The notes beneath the pieces are model-generated. The model made no database searches. It was not told the origin of the DNA and worked only from the letters and a program-made list of their open reading frames with translations. A stretch of DNA of 64,000 nt, taken from NCBI RefSeq assembly GCF_001424875.1, contig NZ_LMCT01000034.1, forward strand, positions 112,315-176,314. Direction: 5' to 3'. Source of the DNA: Kitasatospora sp. Root107. Lineage in GTDB: Bacteria > Actinomycetota > Actinomycetes > Streptomycetales > Streptomycetaceae. The number at the start of each line of letters is the position of its first letter. Position 1 is the stretch's first letter. The translations under genes were made by a program, and so were the position numbers. Positions 52,658 through 60,727 of this stretch are shown here, piece after piece.

Positions 52658-52866
52658 GCGGGGGAGCGTACGAGGCATGCCTGACAGTTCGGACGATGGC
52701 CTCAGGGTGAGGTGGCACGTCAGTCGCATCCGAGGGCTGTCGCGCGGCCAAGAAGGCGGCGGCCACCACGTCCAGCCGGGTGGGTCTCGCCGCGCCGATC
52801 TAGGGCAAGATCATTCCCGTGGGTCACATGGTTGGTCACGCGGCCGCCGCGCGGAGCCGGGAAAGC

Positions 52867-52890
52867 AAAAAACCCCACGTGAAGTGGGGT
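52867..52890 (-). terminator. Terminator after tRNA-Leu
   Basis: ACCCCAC-TTCAC-GTGGGGT with a following TTTTTT on the minus strand, 6 bases after the tRNA CCA. Confidence 0.9.
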
Positions 52891-52896
52891 CTTAGC

Positions 52897-52984
52897 TGGT
52901 GTCCGAGGGGGGACTTGAACCCCCACGCCCGATAAAGGGCACTAGCACCTCAAGCTAGCGCGTCTGCCATTCCGCCACCCGGAC
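52897..52984 (-). tRNA. tRNA-Leu (anticodon GAG)
   Basis: A class II tRNA of 88 bases with encoded CCA. Acceptor stem GTCCGGG/CTCGGAC (one G-U pair), anticodon arm CTAGC-TTGAGGT-GCTAG giving anticodon GAG (reads CTC/CTT), long variable arm GCCCTTTATCGGGC, and T-arm GGGGG-TTCAAGT-CCCCC. It borders the decayed strip and could be an integration site, although I see no duplicated 3' end within the window. Confidence 0.97.
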
Positions 52985-53381
52985 AGGGTGTGTGCCTTGG
53001 GGTGATTCGTGCTGTTCCCCTTGGCGACAGAGAGAACACTACCAGGCTGTGGGAGTGCTTCTCACCTGCGTTTCTTCCGGGTCCGGGGTGCCTGTGGGGG
53101 TGTCGATCGGGAGAGGGGGACGGATCGGTACAGAACGGACGGAGTGGCGGAGGAGGGGCAGCGGAGGCAGGGGGAGGTGGAGGCGGTGCCTCCGGCAGGT
53201 GTGGAGGAGCAGTCGGGGTCGTGAATGTTCCGTCGGCGGTCGACCTGAAGGTGCATGGGATCGGTCAGGATCGGTCGTGGAACGGTCGGGACACGCCACG
53301 CCGCGTCAAGTTGCAGTCGCTGAGCCGCTGTTGACTTTCGTTCTCCTAGCCTCGGTGGTCCAGTGCGAAGGGCGGCTTGAC
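52985..53381. other. Gap between tRNA-Leu and the HATPase gene
   Basis: 397 bp that must hold promoters for both flanking genes. GC-rich open frames on both strands look compositional; no hairpin or conserved RNA noticed. Confidence 0.4.
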
Positions 53382-53942
53382 GTGGAGCAGACCAGAGGAC
53401 CGGCCGAGCCAGTGACGAGACGGCTGACGGCGGTGCCGACCAGGGGGCCGAGTGGCGGGCCGAGTGCAGGTCCGGTGCAGGGGATCTGGCGGTTCTCGGC
53501 GGTGGCGCACGAGGCCTCCGTCCCGCAGACCCGGCATGCGGTGCGGGACCGGCTGCTGGCGCAGGGGATGGCGGGGCAGGACTACCAGGAGCTGATCGAC
53601 GACCTGTTGCTGATCGTCTCCGAGCTGGTCAGCAACGCGGTCACGCACGCCGCGGTGCTGTCCCCGCAGCTGACCACGGAGCTGGTGATCGACGACGGCT
53701 GGGTCAGGGTCTCGGTGGAGGACGGTCACCCGTACCGGCCGAAGGCGCTGGAGAGCGACCTCGGGCAGCTCGGCGGCCGGGGGCTGCTGCTGGTGAAGAG
53801 CGTGACGCTGCAGGCCGGCGGAGTGTGCGACGTGGAGCGGACCGGCGAGGGCGGCAAGGTGATCTGGGCCTCGCTCCCGCTGCCCGTGCCCCGGCAGCGC
53901 CGGGACGGGAACGCCGGGGGCGACTGGCACCCCCGGCGTTAG
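53382..53942 (+). CDS. ATP-binding regulatory protein (HATPase_c, anti-sigma-factor-kinase-like)
   Basis: 186 residues from GTG 53382 (AAGGG 9 bases upstream). The GHKL ATP site is complete: N-box LLIVSELVSNAVTHA, G1-like VSVEDGHPYRP and G2-like LGGRGLLLVKSV. These proteins are streptomycete relatives of the SpoIIAB/RsbW kinases and act in signalling on anti-sigma antagonists or as stand-alone regulators. A terminator stem overlaps its last ten codons. Confidence 0.88.
   Translation: MEQTRGPAEPVTRRLTAVPTRGPSGGPSAGPVQGIWRFSAVAHEASVPQTRHAVRDRLLAQGMAGQDYQELIDDLLLIVSELVSNAVTHAAVLSPQLTTELVIDDGWVRVSVEDGHPYRPKALESDLGQLGGRGLLLVKSVTLQAGGVCDVERTGEGGKVIWASLPLPVPRQRRDGNAGGDWHPRR
53910..53940. terminator. 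Terminator stem overlapping the end of the HATPase gene
   Basis: An 11-bp perfect stem (AACGCCGGGGG/CCCCCGGCGTT) with a 9-base loop lies inside the last codons and ends at the T of the TAG stop. It separates the convergent idi gene. Confidence 0.8.
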
Positions 53943-53973
53943 ACCCCGGGAAGACCCCAGGGCGAAAGCTCGC

Positions 53974-54576
53974 CTACCAGTCCCGTCCGGCGATCTCGCG
54001 GATGCCGGGGAGTGCGGCCTCGAAGACCGTCCGGAACCAGACCGAGGTGGGCTTCTCCGCCTCCAGGGCCTTGAGCTCCTCCGCGGTGACGAAGAGGGTG
54101 TCGTCGACCTCGTCCGGGTCCGGTGCCAGGTCGGCGGTGACCAGGCCGACGAAGAGGTGGTTCCACTCCCGCTCGATCAGGCCGCTGGCCTCGTCGGGCA
54201 GGTCGTAGCGGACGGTGCCGGCCTCGCAGAGCAGGGCGGGAGCGACTCCCAGCTCTTCGGCGGTGCGACGGGCGGCGGCGACGAAGGGTTGCTCGTCGGG
54301 GTACGGGTGGCCGCAGCAGGTGTTCGACCAGACACCGGGGGAGTGGTACTTCGTCAGGGCGCGGCGCTGGAGCAGCATCCGGCCCTGGCGGTCGAACAGG
54401 AAGACCGAGAACGCCCGGTGCAGCCGGCCCGGCTGCTGATGGGCCGAGAGTTTCTCGGCGGTGCCGATGGTCACACCCTCGTCGTCGACGAGCTCCAGCA
54501 GGATCTCCGCAGGAGTCGAGGCGACGCCGCTGTCTTCGGCGAGCAGGGTCTGACCGGTCGGTCGGGTCTCGGGCAT
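53974..54576 (-). CDS. idi: Isopentenyl-diphosphate delta-isomerase, type I
   Basis: 200 residues of the Nudix fold. It interconverts IPP and DMAPP. The catalytic Cys is in VWSNTCCGHPYPDE and the metal/acid Glu in IEREWNHLFVG; the Nudix-like AAARRTAEELGV follows the Cys motif. It supplies DMAPP for the polyprenyl and hopanoid genes to the right. Type I needs Mg but no flavin. ATG 54576 has AAGAGG just upstream. Confidence 0.95.
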   Translation of the reverse strand: MPETRPTGQTLLAEDSGVASTPAEILLELVDDEGVTIGTAEKLSAHQQPGRLHRAFSVFLFDRQGRMLLQRRALTKYHSPGVWSNTCCGHPYPDEQPFVAAARRTAEELGVAPALLCEAGTVRYDLPDEASGLIEREWNHLFVGLVTADLAPDPDEVDDTLFVTAEELKALEAEKPTSVWFRTVFEAALPGIREIAGRDW

Positions 54577-54862
54577 GGGGCCTCTTTCGGAAACGGGGAC
54601 CAGGGGAAGGCGAGGGCTGGGCCGGCCCAACCGGAACGCCGCGCGGGCGCCCGGGAGCCAGTCTGCCGTATGGCTTGCTACCCGAATGGGCGCGACGCAC
54701 ACGAGGACCTGGAAGGGCCGGATGACCAGACAGCCTGTTCGATACGTGATCGACTGCGGTCCGCTCGCGCCGTTTTCTGAGCATTGCCGGGTCGGGGCCG
54801 ACGGGCCCGGAGTGATGATCGGTTCGGCCGGGCCGGGAACCCTCGTCCGGTAGCCTCGATCG

Positions 54863-55267
54863 GTGCGAGTGAGTTTCGCTGTCCACGCCGTGCACCGCGG
54901 TCGCCGCCCCCGACTGGACACCGGGGCGCCGCCCACCGCTTTCGGGCTGGTCGCCGTAGTCGCCTACCATCACTACGACACGGTGCCCCGCCTGCGTGGC
55001 GGCACCGGAGCACCGGCCGGCTGGCTGGTACGGGCGACCGGCGGGTAGGAGAGCCGGGTCCTGCTCGTCACCCCGGCGGCCGTGCTCGCGTACGGCGGAA
55101 CCCCCACCGGGCCCGTCGGTCAGCAGTTGCCGGGGGCCGCTGCCGTCCAGGGAGTGCTGGTGGCCCTGGCGGTCGTGCTCGCCCTGGTGGTGGTCGCGGA
55201 GAGCGTCCACTTCCGGGTCTTCGGCGATGTCACAGCAGAACACGACGATTCAGGAGACACCGCATGA
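54863..55267 (+). pseudogene. DUF5941-type membrane protein remnant
   Basis: One frame reads GLVAVVAYHHYDTVPRLRGG, then WLVRATGG, an in-frame TAG at 55046, and continues RVLLVTPAAVLAYGG to the hydrophobic segment VQGVLVALAVVLALVVVAES and GDTA. This resembles the C-terminus of DUF5941 proteins, which elsewhere carry an N-terminal nucleotidyltransferase-like part, missing here. The stop still overlaps the next gene (ATGA), so the old translational coupling is preserved although the gene is broken. Confidence 0.62.
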
Positions 55268-56019
55268 TCGGCCTCGTTCTGGCAGCCGGCGCCGGCCGCC
55301 GGCTGCGCCCGTACACCGACACCCTGCCGAAGGCTCTGGTGCCGGTGGACGGGGAGCGGACCGTCCTGGACCTCACCCTCGGCAACTTCGCCGAGGTCGG
55401 CCTGCGGGAGGCCGCCATCGTGGTGGGTTACCGCAAGGACGCGGTGTACGACCGCAAGGACGCCCTGGAGCAGAAGTACGGCGTCAAGCTCACCCTGGTC
55501 GAGAACGACAAGGCCGAGGAGTGGAACAACGCCTACTCGCTCTGGTGCGCCCGGGACCTGTTCGGCGAGGGCCTGCTGCTCGTCAACGGCGACACCGTGC
55601 ACCCGGCCTCGGTGCAGCGCACCATGCTGGACGGCAACGACCGGCTGCTGACCGAGGGCCACGCCCCCGGCATCCTGCTCGCCCTCGACACGGTGAAGAA
55701 GCTCGCCGACGAGGAGATGAAGGTGATCGTCGACCCGGTCACCGGGATGCGCCGGATCACCAAGCTGATGGAGCCGGCCGAGGCCACCGGCGAGTACATC
55801 GGGGTCACCGTCATCAACCCCTCGGCCGCCGCCGACCTGAGCGACGCCCTGAAGGCCACCTTCGAGCGCGACCCGCAGCTGTACTACGAGGACGGCTACC
55901 AGGAGATGGTGAACCGGGGGCTGCGGATCGACGTGCAGCCGATCGGCGAGGTCTCCTGGGTCGAGGTCGACAACCACGCCGACCTGGCGAAGGCGCGGGA
56001 GATCGCGTGCCAGTACTGA
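55264..56019 (+). CDS. Nucleotidyltransferase (LicC/phosphocholine cytidylyltransferase-like)
   Basis: 251 residues. The N-terminal NTP-binding signature is LVLAAGAGRRLRPYTDTLPK, with the metal Asp in LVNGDTVHP and a C-terminal EVDNHADLAKA. Such enzymes join CTP or another NTP to a phospho-alcohol or sugar phosphate. Followed directly by a glycerol-phosphate dehydrogenase-like gene and a CDP-alcohol phosphotransferase, it probably makes the CDP-alcohol. The start codon overlaps the DUF5941 remnant by four bases. Confidence 0.85.
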   Translation: MIGLVLAAGAGRRLRPYTDTLPKALVPVDGERTVLDLTLGNFAEVGLREAAIVVGYRKDAVYDRKDALEQKYGVKLTLVENDKAEEWNNAYSLWCARDLFGEGLLLVNGDTVHPASVQRTMLDGNDRLLTEGHAPGILLALDTVKKLADEEMKVIVDPVTGMRRITKLMEPAEATGEYIGVTVINPSAAADLSDALKATFERDPQLYYEDGYQEMVNRGLRIDVQPIGEVSWVEVDNHADLAKAREIACQY

Positions 56020-57068
56020 CCCGACTGGTGCCGTCGCCGGTCTTCGTGGAGATCCGCGCGGGCGCGCTGGACGCGCTCGGCGGCATCCTTGCGGACCAGC
56101 GGCTGTCCGCCTCCGGGCGGATCGCGGTGGCGATCAGCAACGGCTCCGGTGCCCGGCTGCGGGAACGGCTGGAGCCCGCGCTGCCGGGCGCCGACTGGTA
56201 CGAGGTGGCCGACGGCACCCTGGACAGTGCGGTGCGGCTGGCCGAGCAGATGCGGGCCGGGCACTACGACGCCATGGTCGGGCTCGGCGGTGGCAAGATC
56301 ATCGACGCCGCCAAGTACGCCGCTGCGCGGGTCGGGCTGCCGCTGGTCGCGGTGGCCACCAACCTGGCGCACGACGGCATCTGCTCGCCGGTCTCCACCC
56401 TCGACAACGACGCCGGGCGGGGCTCCTACGGGGTGCCCAGCCCGATCGGGATCGTGGTGGACCTGGACGTGATCAGGCAGGCGCCGCCGCGCTTCGTGGC
56501 GGCCGGGATCGGCGACGTGGTCTCCAATCTCTCGGCCTGCGCGGACTGGGAGCTCTCGCACTCCGTCACCGGCGAGCCGGTGGACGGGCTGGCCGTGGCG
56601 ATGGCCAGGTCGGCGGGGGAGAACCTGCTCCGGCACCCCGGTTCGCTGGAGGACCGGGACCTCCTCACCACGCTCGCGGAGGCCCTGGTACTGTCCGGCA
56701 TCGCGATGAACATCGCGGGCAGCACCCGGCCATCCTCGGGTGCCTGTCACGAGATCTCGCACGCCCTGGACGTGCTCTTCCCCAAGCGATCGGCCCAGCA
56801 TGGCGAACAGGTCGGCCTCGGCGCGGCCTTCGCCAGTTTCCTGCGGGGCGAGCGCGAGCTCACCGGCCTGATCGTGGACCGACTCCGGTTCCACGGGCTG
56901 CCGGTGACCGCGGGTCAGATCGGCTTCACCGAGGAGGAGTTCACCCAGGCGGTGCACTACGCTCCGAACACCCGTCCGGGACGGTTCACCATCCTGGAAC
57001 ACCTGGACCTCAGCCCCTCTGACATCAGGGATTCGTACGCCGACTATGTCCAAGCCGTCAACAGCTGA
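56007..57068 (+). CDS. sn-Glycerol-1-phosphate dehydrogenase-like, iron/zinc alcohol dehydrogenase fold
   Basis: 353 residues. NAD-binding VGLGGGKIIDAAKYAA. Metal ligands fit the G1P-dehydrogenase group: Asp in GIGDVVSNLSACADW, His in GACHEISHALD and His in AQHGEQVGLG. Relatives (EgsA of archaea, AraM of bacilli) reduce dihydroxyacetone phosphate to sn-glycerol-1-phosphate. The GTG at 56007 has GGGAG 5 bases upstream and overlaps the cytidylyltransferase by 13 bases. In this cassette it likely makes the polyol phosphate that is then CDP-activated. Confidence 0.85.
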   Translation: MPVLTRLVPSPVFVEIRAGALDALGGILADQRLSASGRIAVAISNGSGARLRERLEPALPGADWYEVADGTLDSAVRLAEQMRAGHYDAMVGLGGGKIIDAAKYAAARVGLPLVAVATNLAHDGICSPVSTLDNDAGRGSYGVPSPIGIVVDLDVIRQAPPRFVAAGIGDVVSNLSACADWELSHSVTGEPVDGLAVAMARSAGENLLRHPGSLEDRDLLTTLAEALVLSGIAMNIAGSTRPSSGACHEISHALDVLFPKRSAQHGEQVGLGAAFASFLRGERELTGLIVDRLRFHGLPVTAGQIGFTEEEFTQAVHYAPNTRPGRFTILEHLDLSPSDIRDSYADYVQAVNS

Positions 57069-57876
57069 CCGCCCCGAGGTCGATCTGACCCGCCGCCCCT
57101 CGATCGAGGAGCTGCGCGCCGTCATCCACCCCGAGGGCATGCTCCAGCGCCGTAGCGCGGAGCACTGGGCCGGGCGCCTCTACATGCGCAGGATCTCGCT
57201 GCGGATCACCCGGGTGCTCTCCACCGTCACGGCGATCACGCCCAACGGCCTGACCTACCTGATGATGTTCACCGGCATTCTGGCCGGTGCCGCGCTGGTG
57301 ATCCCCGGCCTCGCCGGTGCGGTCCTCGGCGCCGTGCTGATCCAGGTGTACCTGCTGCTCGACTGTGTCGACGGCGAGGTGGCCCGCTGGCGCCGGCAGA
57401 CCTCGCTGACCGGGGTCTACCTGGACCGGGTCGGCCACTACATGTCCGAGGCGGCGCTGCTCACCGGCCTCGGTCTGCGGGCCACCGACCTGTTCCACCG
57501 TCAGGGCAGTGCCTCGCACTGGGAGTGGGCCTTCCTCGGCACGCTCGCCGCGCTCGGCGCCATCCTGATCAAGTCGGAGACCGACCTGGTGGACGTGGCC
57601 CGGGCCCGCAGCGGGCTGACCGCGGTGGAGGACGCCGCCGCCGTGCCGCGCTCCGCCGGGGTGGCCAAGGCCCGCAAGGCCGCCGCCTTCCTGAAGTTCC
57701 ACCGCCTGGTCGGTGCGGTCGAGGCCTCGCTGCTGATCCTGGCCGCCGGGATCGCCGACGCGGTCGCCGGAGACCTGTTCTTCACCCGGCTCGCGGTGGT
57801 CGTGCTGGCCGCGATCGCGATGCTGCAGACCGTGCTGCACCTGCTCAGCATCGTGCTCTCCAGCAGGCTGCGATGA
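57046..57876 (+). CDS. CDP-alcohol phosphatidyltransferase family protein
   Basis: 276 residues with several membrane segments. The active-site motif D-x2-D-G-x2-A-R is present (DCVDGEVARW), and G-x3-D follows (GVYLDRVGHYMSE), but the fourth Asp of the canonical motif is His here. It would transfer a phospho-alcohol from CDP to a lipid or glycan acceptor. It overlaps the dehydrogenase by 23 bases and the glycosyltransferase by 4. Confidence 0.9.
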   Translation: MSKPSTADRPEVDLTRRPSIEELRAVIHPEGMLQRRSAEHWAGRLYMRRISLRITRVLSTVTAITPNGLTYLMMFTGILAGAALVIPGLAGAVLGAVLIQVYLLLDCVDGEVARWRRQTSLTGVYLDRVGHYMSEAALLTGLGLRATDLFHRQGSASHWEWAFLGTLAALGAILIKSETDLVDVARARSGLTAVEDAAAVPRSAGVAKARKAAAFLKFHRLVGAVEASLLILAAGIADAVAGDLFFTRLAVVVLAAIAMLQTVLHLLSIVLSSRLR

Positions 57877-58757
57877 GCGACGGCTTCCGGCTCGGCGCCG
57901 TCATCATCACGATGGGCAACCGGCCGGACGAGCTGAACGCCCTGATCGAGTCGGTCCGCAACCAGCAGGGCCCGGCCGTCGAGCTGGCCGTGGTGGGCAA
58001 CGGTGCGCCGCTGCCCGCGCTCCCGGCGGACGTCCGCTCCGTCGAGCTGCCGGAGAACCTCGGCATCCCCGGCGGGCGCAACGTCGGCATCGAGCTGTTC
58101 GGCAAGGACGGCTGCGACGTCGACGCGGTGCTCTTCCTGGACGACGACGGCCTGCTGCCGAACACCGACTCGGCCGAGCTGCTCCGCCGGGCGTTCGAGG
58201 ACGACCCGCAGCTGGGCATCGTCTCGTTCCGGATCGCCGACCCGGTGACCGGGGCGACGGCCCGTCGGCACGTCCCCCGGCTGCGGGCCAGCGACCCGCT
58301 GCGCTCGTCCCGGGTGACCACCTTCCTGGGCGGCGCCAGCGCCGTCCGGAGCAAGGTCTTCACCCAGGCCGGACAGCTGCCCGGTGAGTTCTTCTACGCG
58401 CACGAGGAGACCGACCTCGCCTGGCGCGCACAGGACGCCGGCTGGCTGATCGACTACCGCGCTGACGTGGTGCTGTTCCACCCCACCACCTCCCCGGCCC
58501 GGCACGCCACGTACTTCCACAACGTGGCCCGGAACCGGGTGTGGCTGGCGCGACGGAACCTTCCGGCCCCTCTGGTGCCTCTCTACCTGGGAGTCTGGAT
58601 TCTGCTCACCCTGGTCCGCCGCCCTTCCGGTGCGGCATTCAAGGCCTGGCTGGGCGGATTCCGGGCCGGCTGGCGCGAACAGTGTGGTCCGCGCAAGCCG
58701 ATGCGATGGCATACGGTATGGCGGTTGACCAGGATGGGCCGACCACCAATCATCTGA
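57873..58757 (+). CDS. GT2-family glycosyltransferase
   Basis: 294 residues. GT-A fold with VIITMGNRPDELNALIESVR, the DxD-like metal site FLDDDGLL, LGGASAVRS and the acceptor motif HEETDLAWRAQDAGW. A C-terminal hydrophobic stretch (LVPLYLGVWILLTLV) suggests membrane association. It probably adds sugar to the polymer or lipid made by this cassette, before export by the ABC pair downstream. Confidence 0.92.
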   Translation: MSDGFRLGAVIITMGNRPDELNALIESVRNQQGPAVELAVVGNGAPLPALPADVRSVELPENLGIPGGRNVGIELFGKDGCDVDAVLFLDDDGLLPNTDSAELLRRAFEDDPQLGIVSFRIADPVTGATARRHVPRLRASDPLRSSRVTTFLGGASAVRSKVFTQAGQLPGEFFYAHEETDLAWRAQDAGWLIDYRADVVLFHPTTSPARHATYFHNVARNRVWLARRNLPAPLVPLYLGVWILLTLVRRPSGAAFKAWLGGFRAGWREQCGPRKPMRWHTVWRLTRMGRPPII

Positions 58758-58886
58758 TCGCAGAATCTTCCGGTGGCCCCCTGCCGCCGGACCGGAACAT
58801 CCACCCGTGATTTCGGTGGGTCTGCCCGGACCTCCGCCGCTCCCCCTCGGCGGAAGCCTGGTTATCCGATCCCGTGAAGGACGAAT

Positions 58887-59807
58887 GTGTCGACAGTGAG
58901 TGACTCCGTCAACTTCTCCGCACCCGGCGGCGTTGACGCGGGTCTGACCCCGAAGCAGCTCGCGGCCAAGTACGGCCTGTCGGTGAGCGGCAAGCGGCCC
59001 GGTTTCTCCCAGTACGTGCGAGAGCTTTGGGCCCGGCGCCATTTCATCGTCGCGTTCGCCACCGCGCGACTGGTCGCGCAGTACACCACGGCCAAACTCG
59101 GCCAGGTGTGGCAGGTGCTGACACCGCTGCTCAACTGTGCGGTGTTCTACCTGGTCTTCGGCGTGATGATGAACGGCAAGAACGAGGTCGGCGACGACTA
59201 CATCGCCTGGCTCTGCATCGGCGTCTTCGTCTTCCAGTTCAGCCAGAGCGCGGTGCTCTCCGGCACCCGGTCGATCTCCGACAACCTCGGGCTGATCCGG
59301 GCGCTGCACTTCCCCCGGGCGGCGCTGCCGATCGCCTTCACGGTGATCCAGCTTCAGCAACTGCTGATCTCGATGGTCGTGCTGGTCGTCATCGTGGCGT
59401 TCTTCCAACTGCCTACGATGACCTGGCTGCTGGTCATCCCGGCGCTGCTGCTGCAGTGCGGCTTCAACACCGGCCTGGCGCTGGCGATGGCCCGGATCGG
59501 CGCCAAGACCAGCGACATGGCCCAGCTGATGCCGTTCCTGCTGCGCACCTGGATGTACACCTCCGGCGTGATGTACAGCGTGCAGGGTGCGGTCGACAAG
59601 TTCCCCACGTTCTTCCGGGTGCTGTTCCGCCTGAACCCGGCCTCGGTGTACATGGACCTGATCCGCTACGGCTTCGTGCCGAACGCGTACAACAAGGACG
59701 CGCTGCCCCCGCACGTCTGGCTGATCGCGCTCGCCTGGGCGGTCGTCGCCGGTGTGGCCGGCTTCGTCTTCTTCTGGAAGGCAGAGGAGGAGTACGGCCG
59801 TGGCTGA
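58887..59807 (+). CDS. ABC-2 polysaccharide/teichoic-acid exporter permease (TagG-like)
   Basis: 306 residues, six predicted membrane segments. The region FATARLVAQYTTAKLGQVWQ precedes the first helix, as in O-antigen/teichoic acid exporters. GTG 58887 is preceded by GAAGGA at 5 bases. It overlaps its ATPase by 8 bases. It sits after a 129-bp gap from the glycosyltransferase and is codirectional with the whole cassette. Confidence 0.9.
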   Translation: MSTVSDSVNFSAPGGVDAGLTPKQLAAKYGLSVSGKRPGFSQYVRELWARRHFIVAFATARLVAQYTTAKLGQVWQVLTPLLNCAVFYLVFGVMMNGKNEVGDDYIAWLCIGVFVFQFSQSAVLSGTRSISDNLGLIRALHFPRAALPIAFTVIQLQQLLISMVVLVVIVAFFQLPTMTWLLVIPALLLQCGFNTGLALAMARIGAKTSDMAQLMPFLLRTWMYTSGVMYSVQGAVDKFPTFFRVLFRLNPASVYMDLIRYGFVPNAYNKDALPPHVWLIALAWAVVAGVAGFVFFWKAEEEYGRG

Positions 59808-60612
59808 CACCGCTACCACCGAGACCCGAGGGGTCGGCATGACGAACACCCAGGACGCCCGCGTCCCCACCGTGGTGGTGGACGACGTGCACATCGTCTA
59901 CAAGGTGCACGGCGCCGGCTCGGGCAAGGGCAGCGCCACCTCGGCGCTCAGCCGGATCATCTCCAAGAAGCGCTCGCCCGCGATCCGCGAGGTGCACGCC
60001 GTCCGGGGGATCAGCTTCACCTCGTACCGGGGCGAGGCGGTCGGCCTGATCGGCTCGAACGGCTCCGGCAAGTCGACCATGCTGGCGGCCATCGCCGGCC
60101 TGCTGCCGACCGAGCGTGGTGCCATCTACACCAACGGCCAGCCCTCGCTGCTGGGCGTGAACGCCGCGCTGATGAACGACCTGACCGGTGACCGCAACGT
60201 CATCCTGGGCTGCCTGGCGATGGGCATGTCCCCGGCCGAGGTGAAGGCCCGCTACCAGGACATCGTGGACTTCTCGGGCATCAACGAGAAGGGCGACTTC
60301 ATCTCGCTCCCGATGCGTACGTACTCCTCGGGCATGGCGGCCCGACTGCGGTTCTCGATCGCGGCGGCCAAGACCCACGACGTGCTGCTGATCGACGAGG
60401 CGCTGGCCACCGGCGACCAGAAGTTCCAGCGCCGCTCCGAGGACCGGATCCGTGAGCTGCGCAAGGAGGCCGGCACGGTCTTCCTGGTCAGCCACAACAA
60501 CAACTCGATCCGGGACACCTGCGAGCGGACCATCTGGATCGAGAAGGGCGAGCTGGTGATGGACGGCTCGACCGAGGACGTCATGAAGGAGTACGAGAAC
60601 GCCAACCACTGA
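59800..60612 (+). CDS. ABC exporter ATPase (TagH-like)
   Basis: 270 residues. Walker A GSNGSGKSTM, signature YSSGMAARLRFSIA, Walker B VLLIDEALATGD and switch His in VFLVSHNNNS. The YSSGM signature is typical for polysaccharide export ATPases. GTG 59800 has GGAGGAG 8 bases upstream; ATG 59839 is an alternative. It ends shortly after the ABC core, without the long C-terminal carbohydrate-binding domain some relatives have. Confidence 0.92.
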   Translation: MADTATTETRGVGMTNTQDARVPTVVVDDVHIVYKVHGAGSGKGSATSALSRIISKKRSPAIREVHAVRGISFTSYRGEAVGLIGSNGSGKSTMLAAIAGLLPTERGAIYTNGQPSLLGVNAALMNDLTGDRNVILGCLAMGMSPAEVKARYQDIVDFSGINEKGDFISLPMRTYSSGMAARLRFSIAAAKTHDVLLIDEALATGDQKFQRRSEDRIRELRKEAGTVFLVSHNNNSIRDTCERTIWIEKGELVMDGSTEDVMKEYENANH

Positions 60613-60631
60613 GTGGTGGGCCGAACGGCGG

Positions 60632-60667
60632 GGGGCCGGTGCCCGGGGTGAACCCGGAACCGGCCCC
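60632..60667 (+). terminator. Terminator after the exporter genes
   Basis: A 9-bp stem (GGGGCCGGT/ACCGGCCCC) with an inner CCCGGG/CCCGG-rich loop, followed by TTGG. It separates the exporter unit from hpnC. Confidence 0.75.
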
Positions 60668-60727
60668 TTGGCCGTGTCCGGGTGGGCTGGCTGCCCGGGA
60701 GCGGTGTAGAACGGGGGAGTGACGGCA

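Noticed and set aside
44232..52984. Search for insertion-sequence ends, integrase or attachment-site duplication around tRNA-Leu
   Set aside because: No transposase or integrase motifs and no second copy of the tRNA 3' end were seen in the window.
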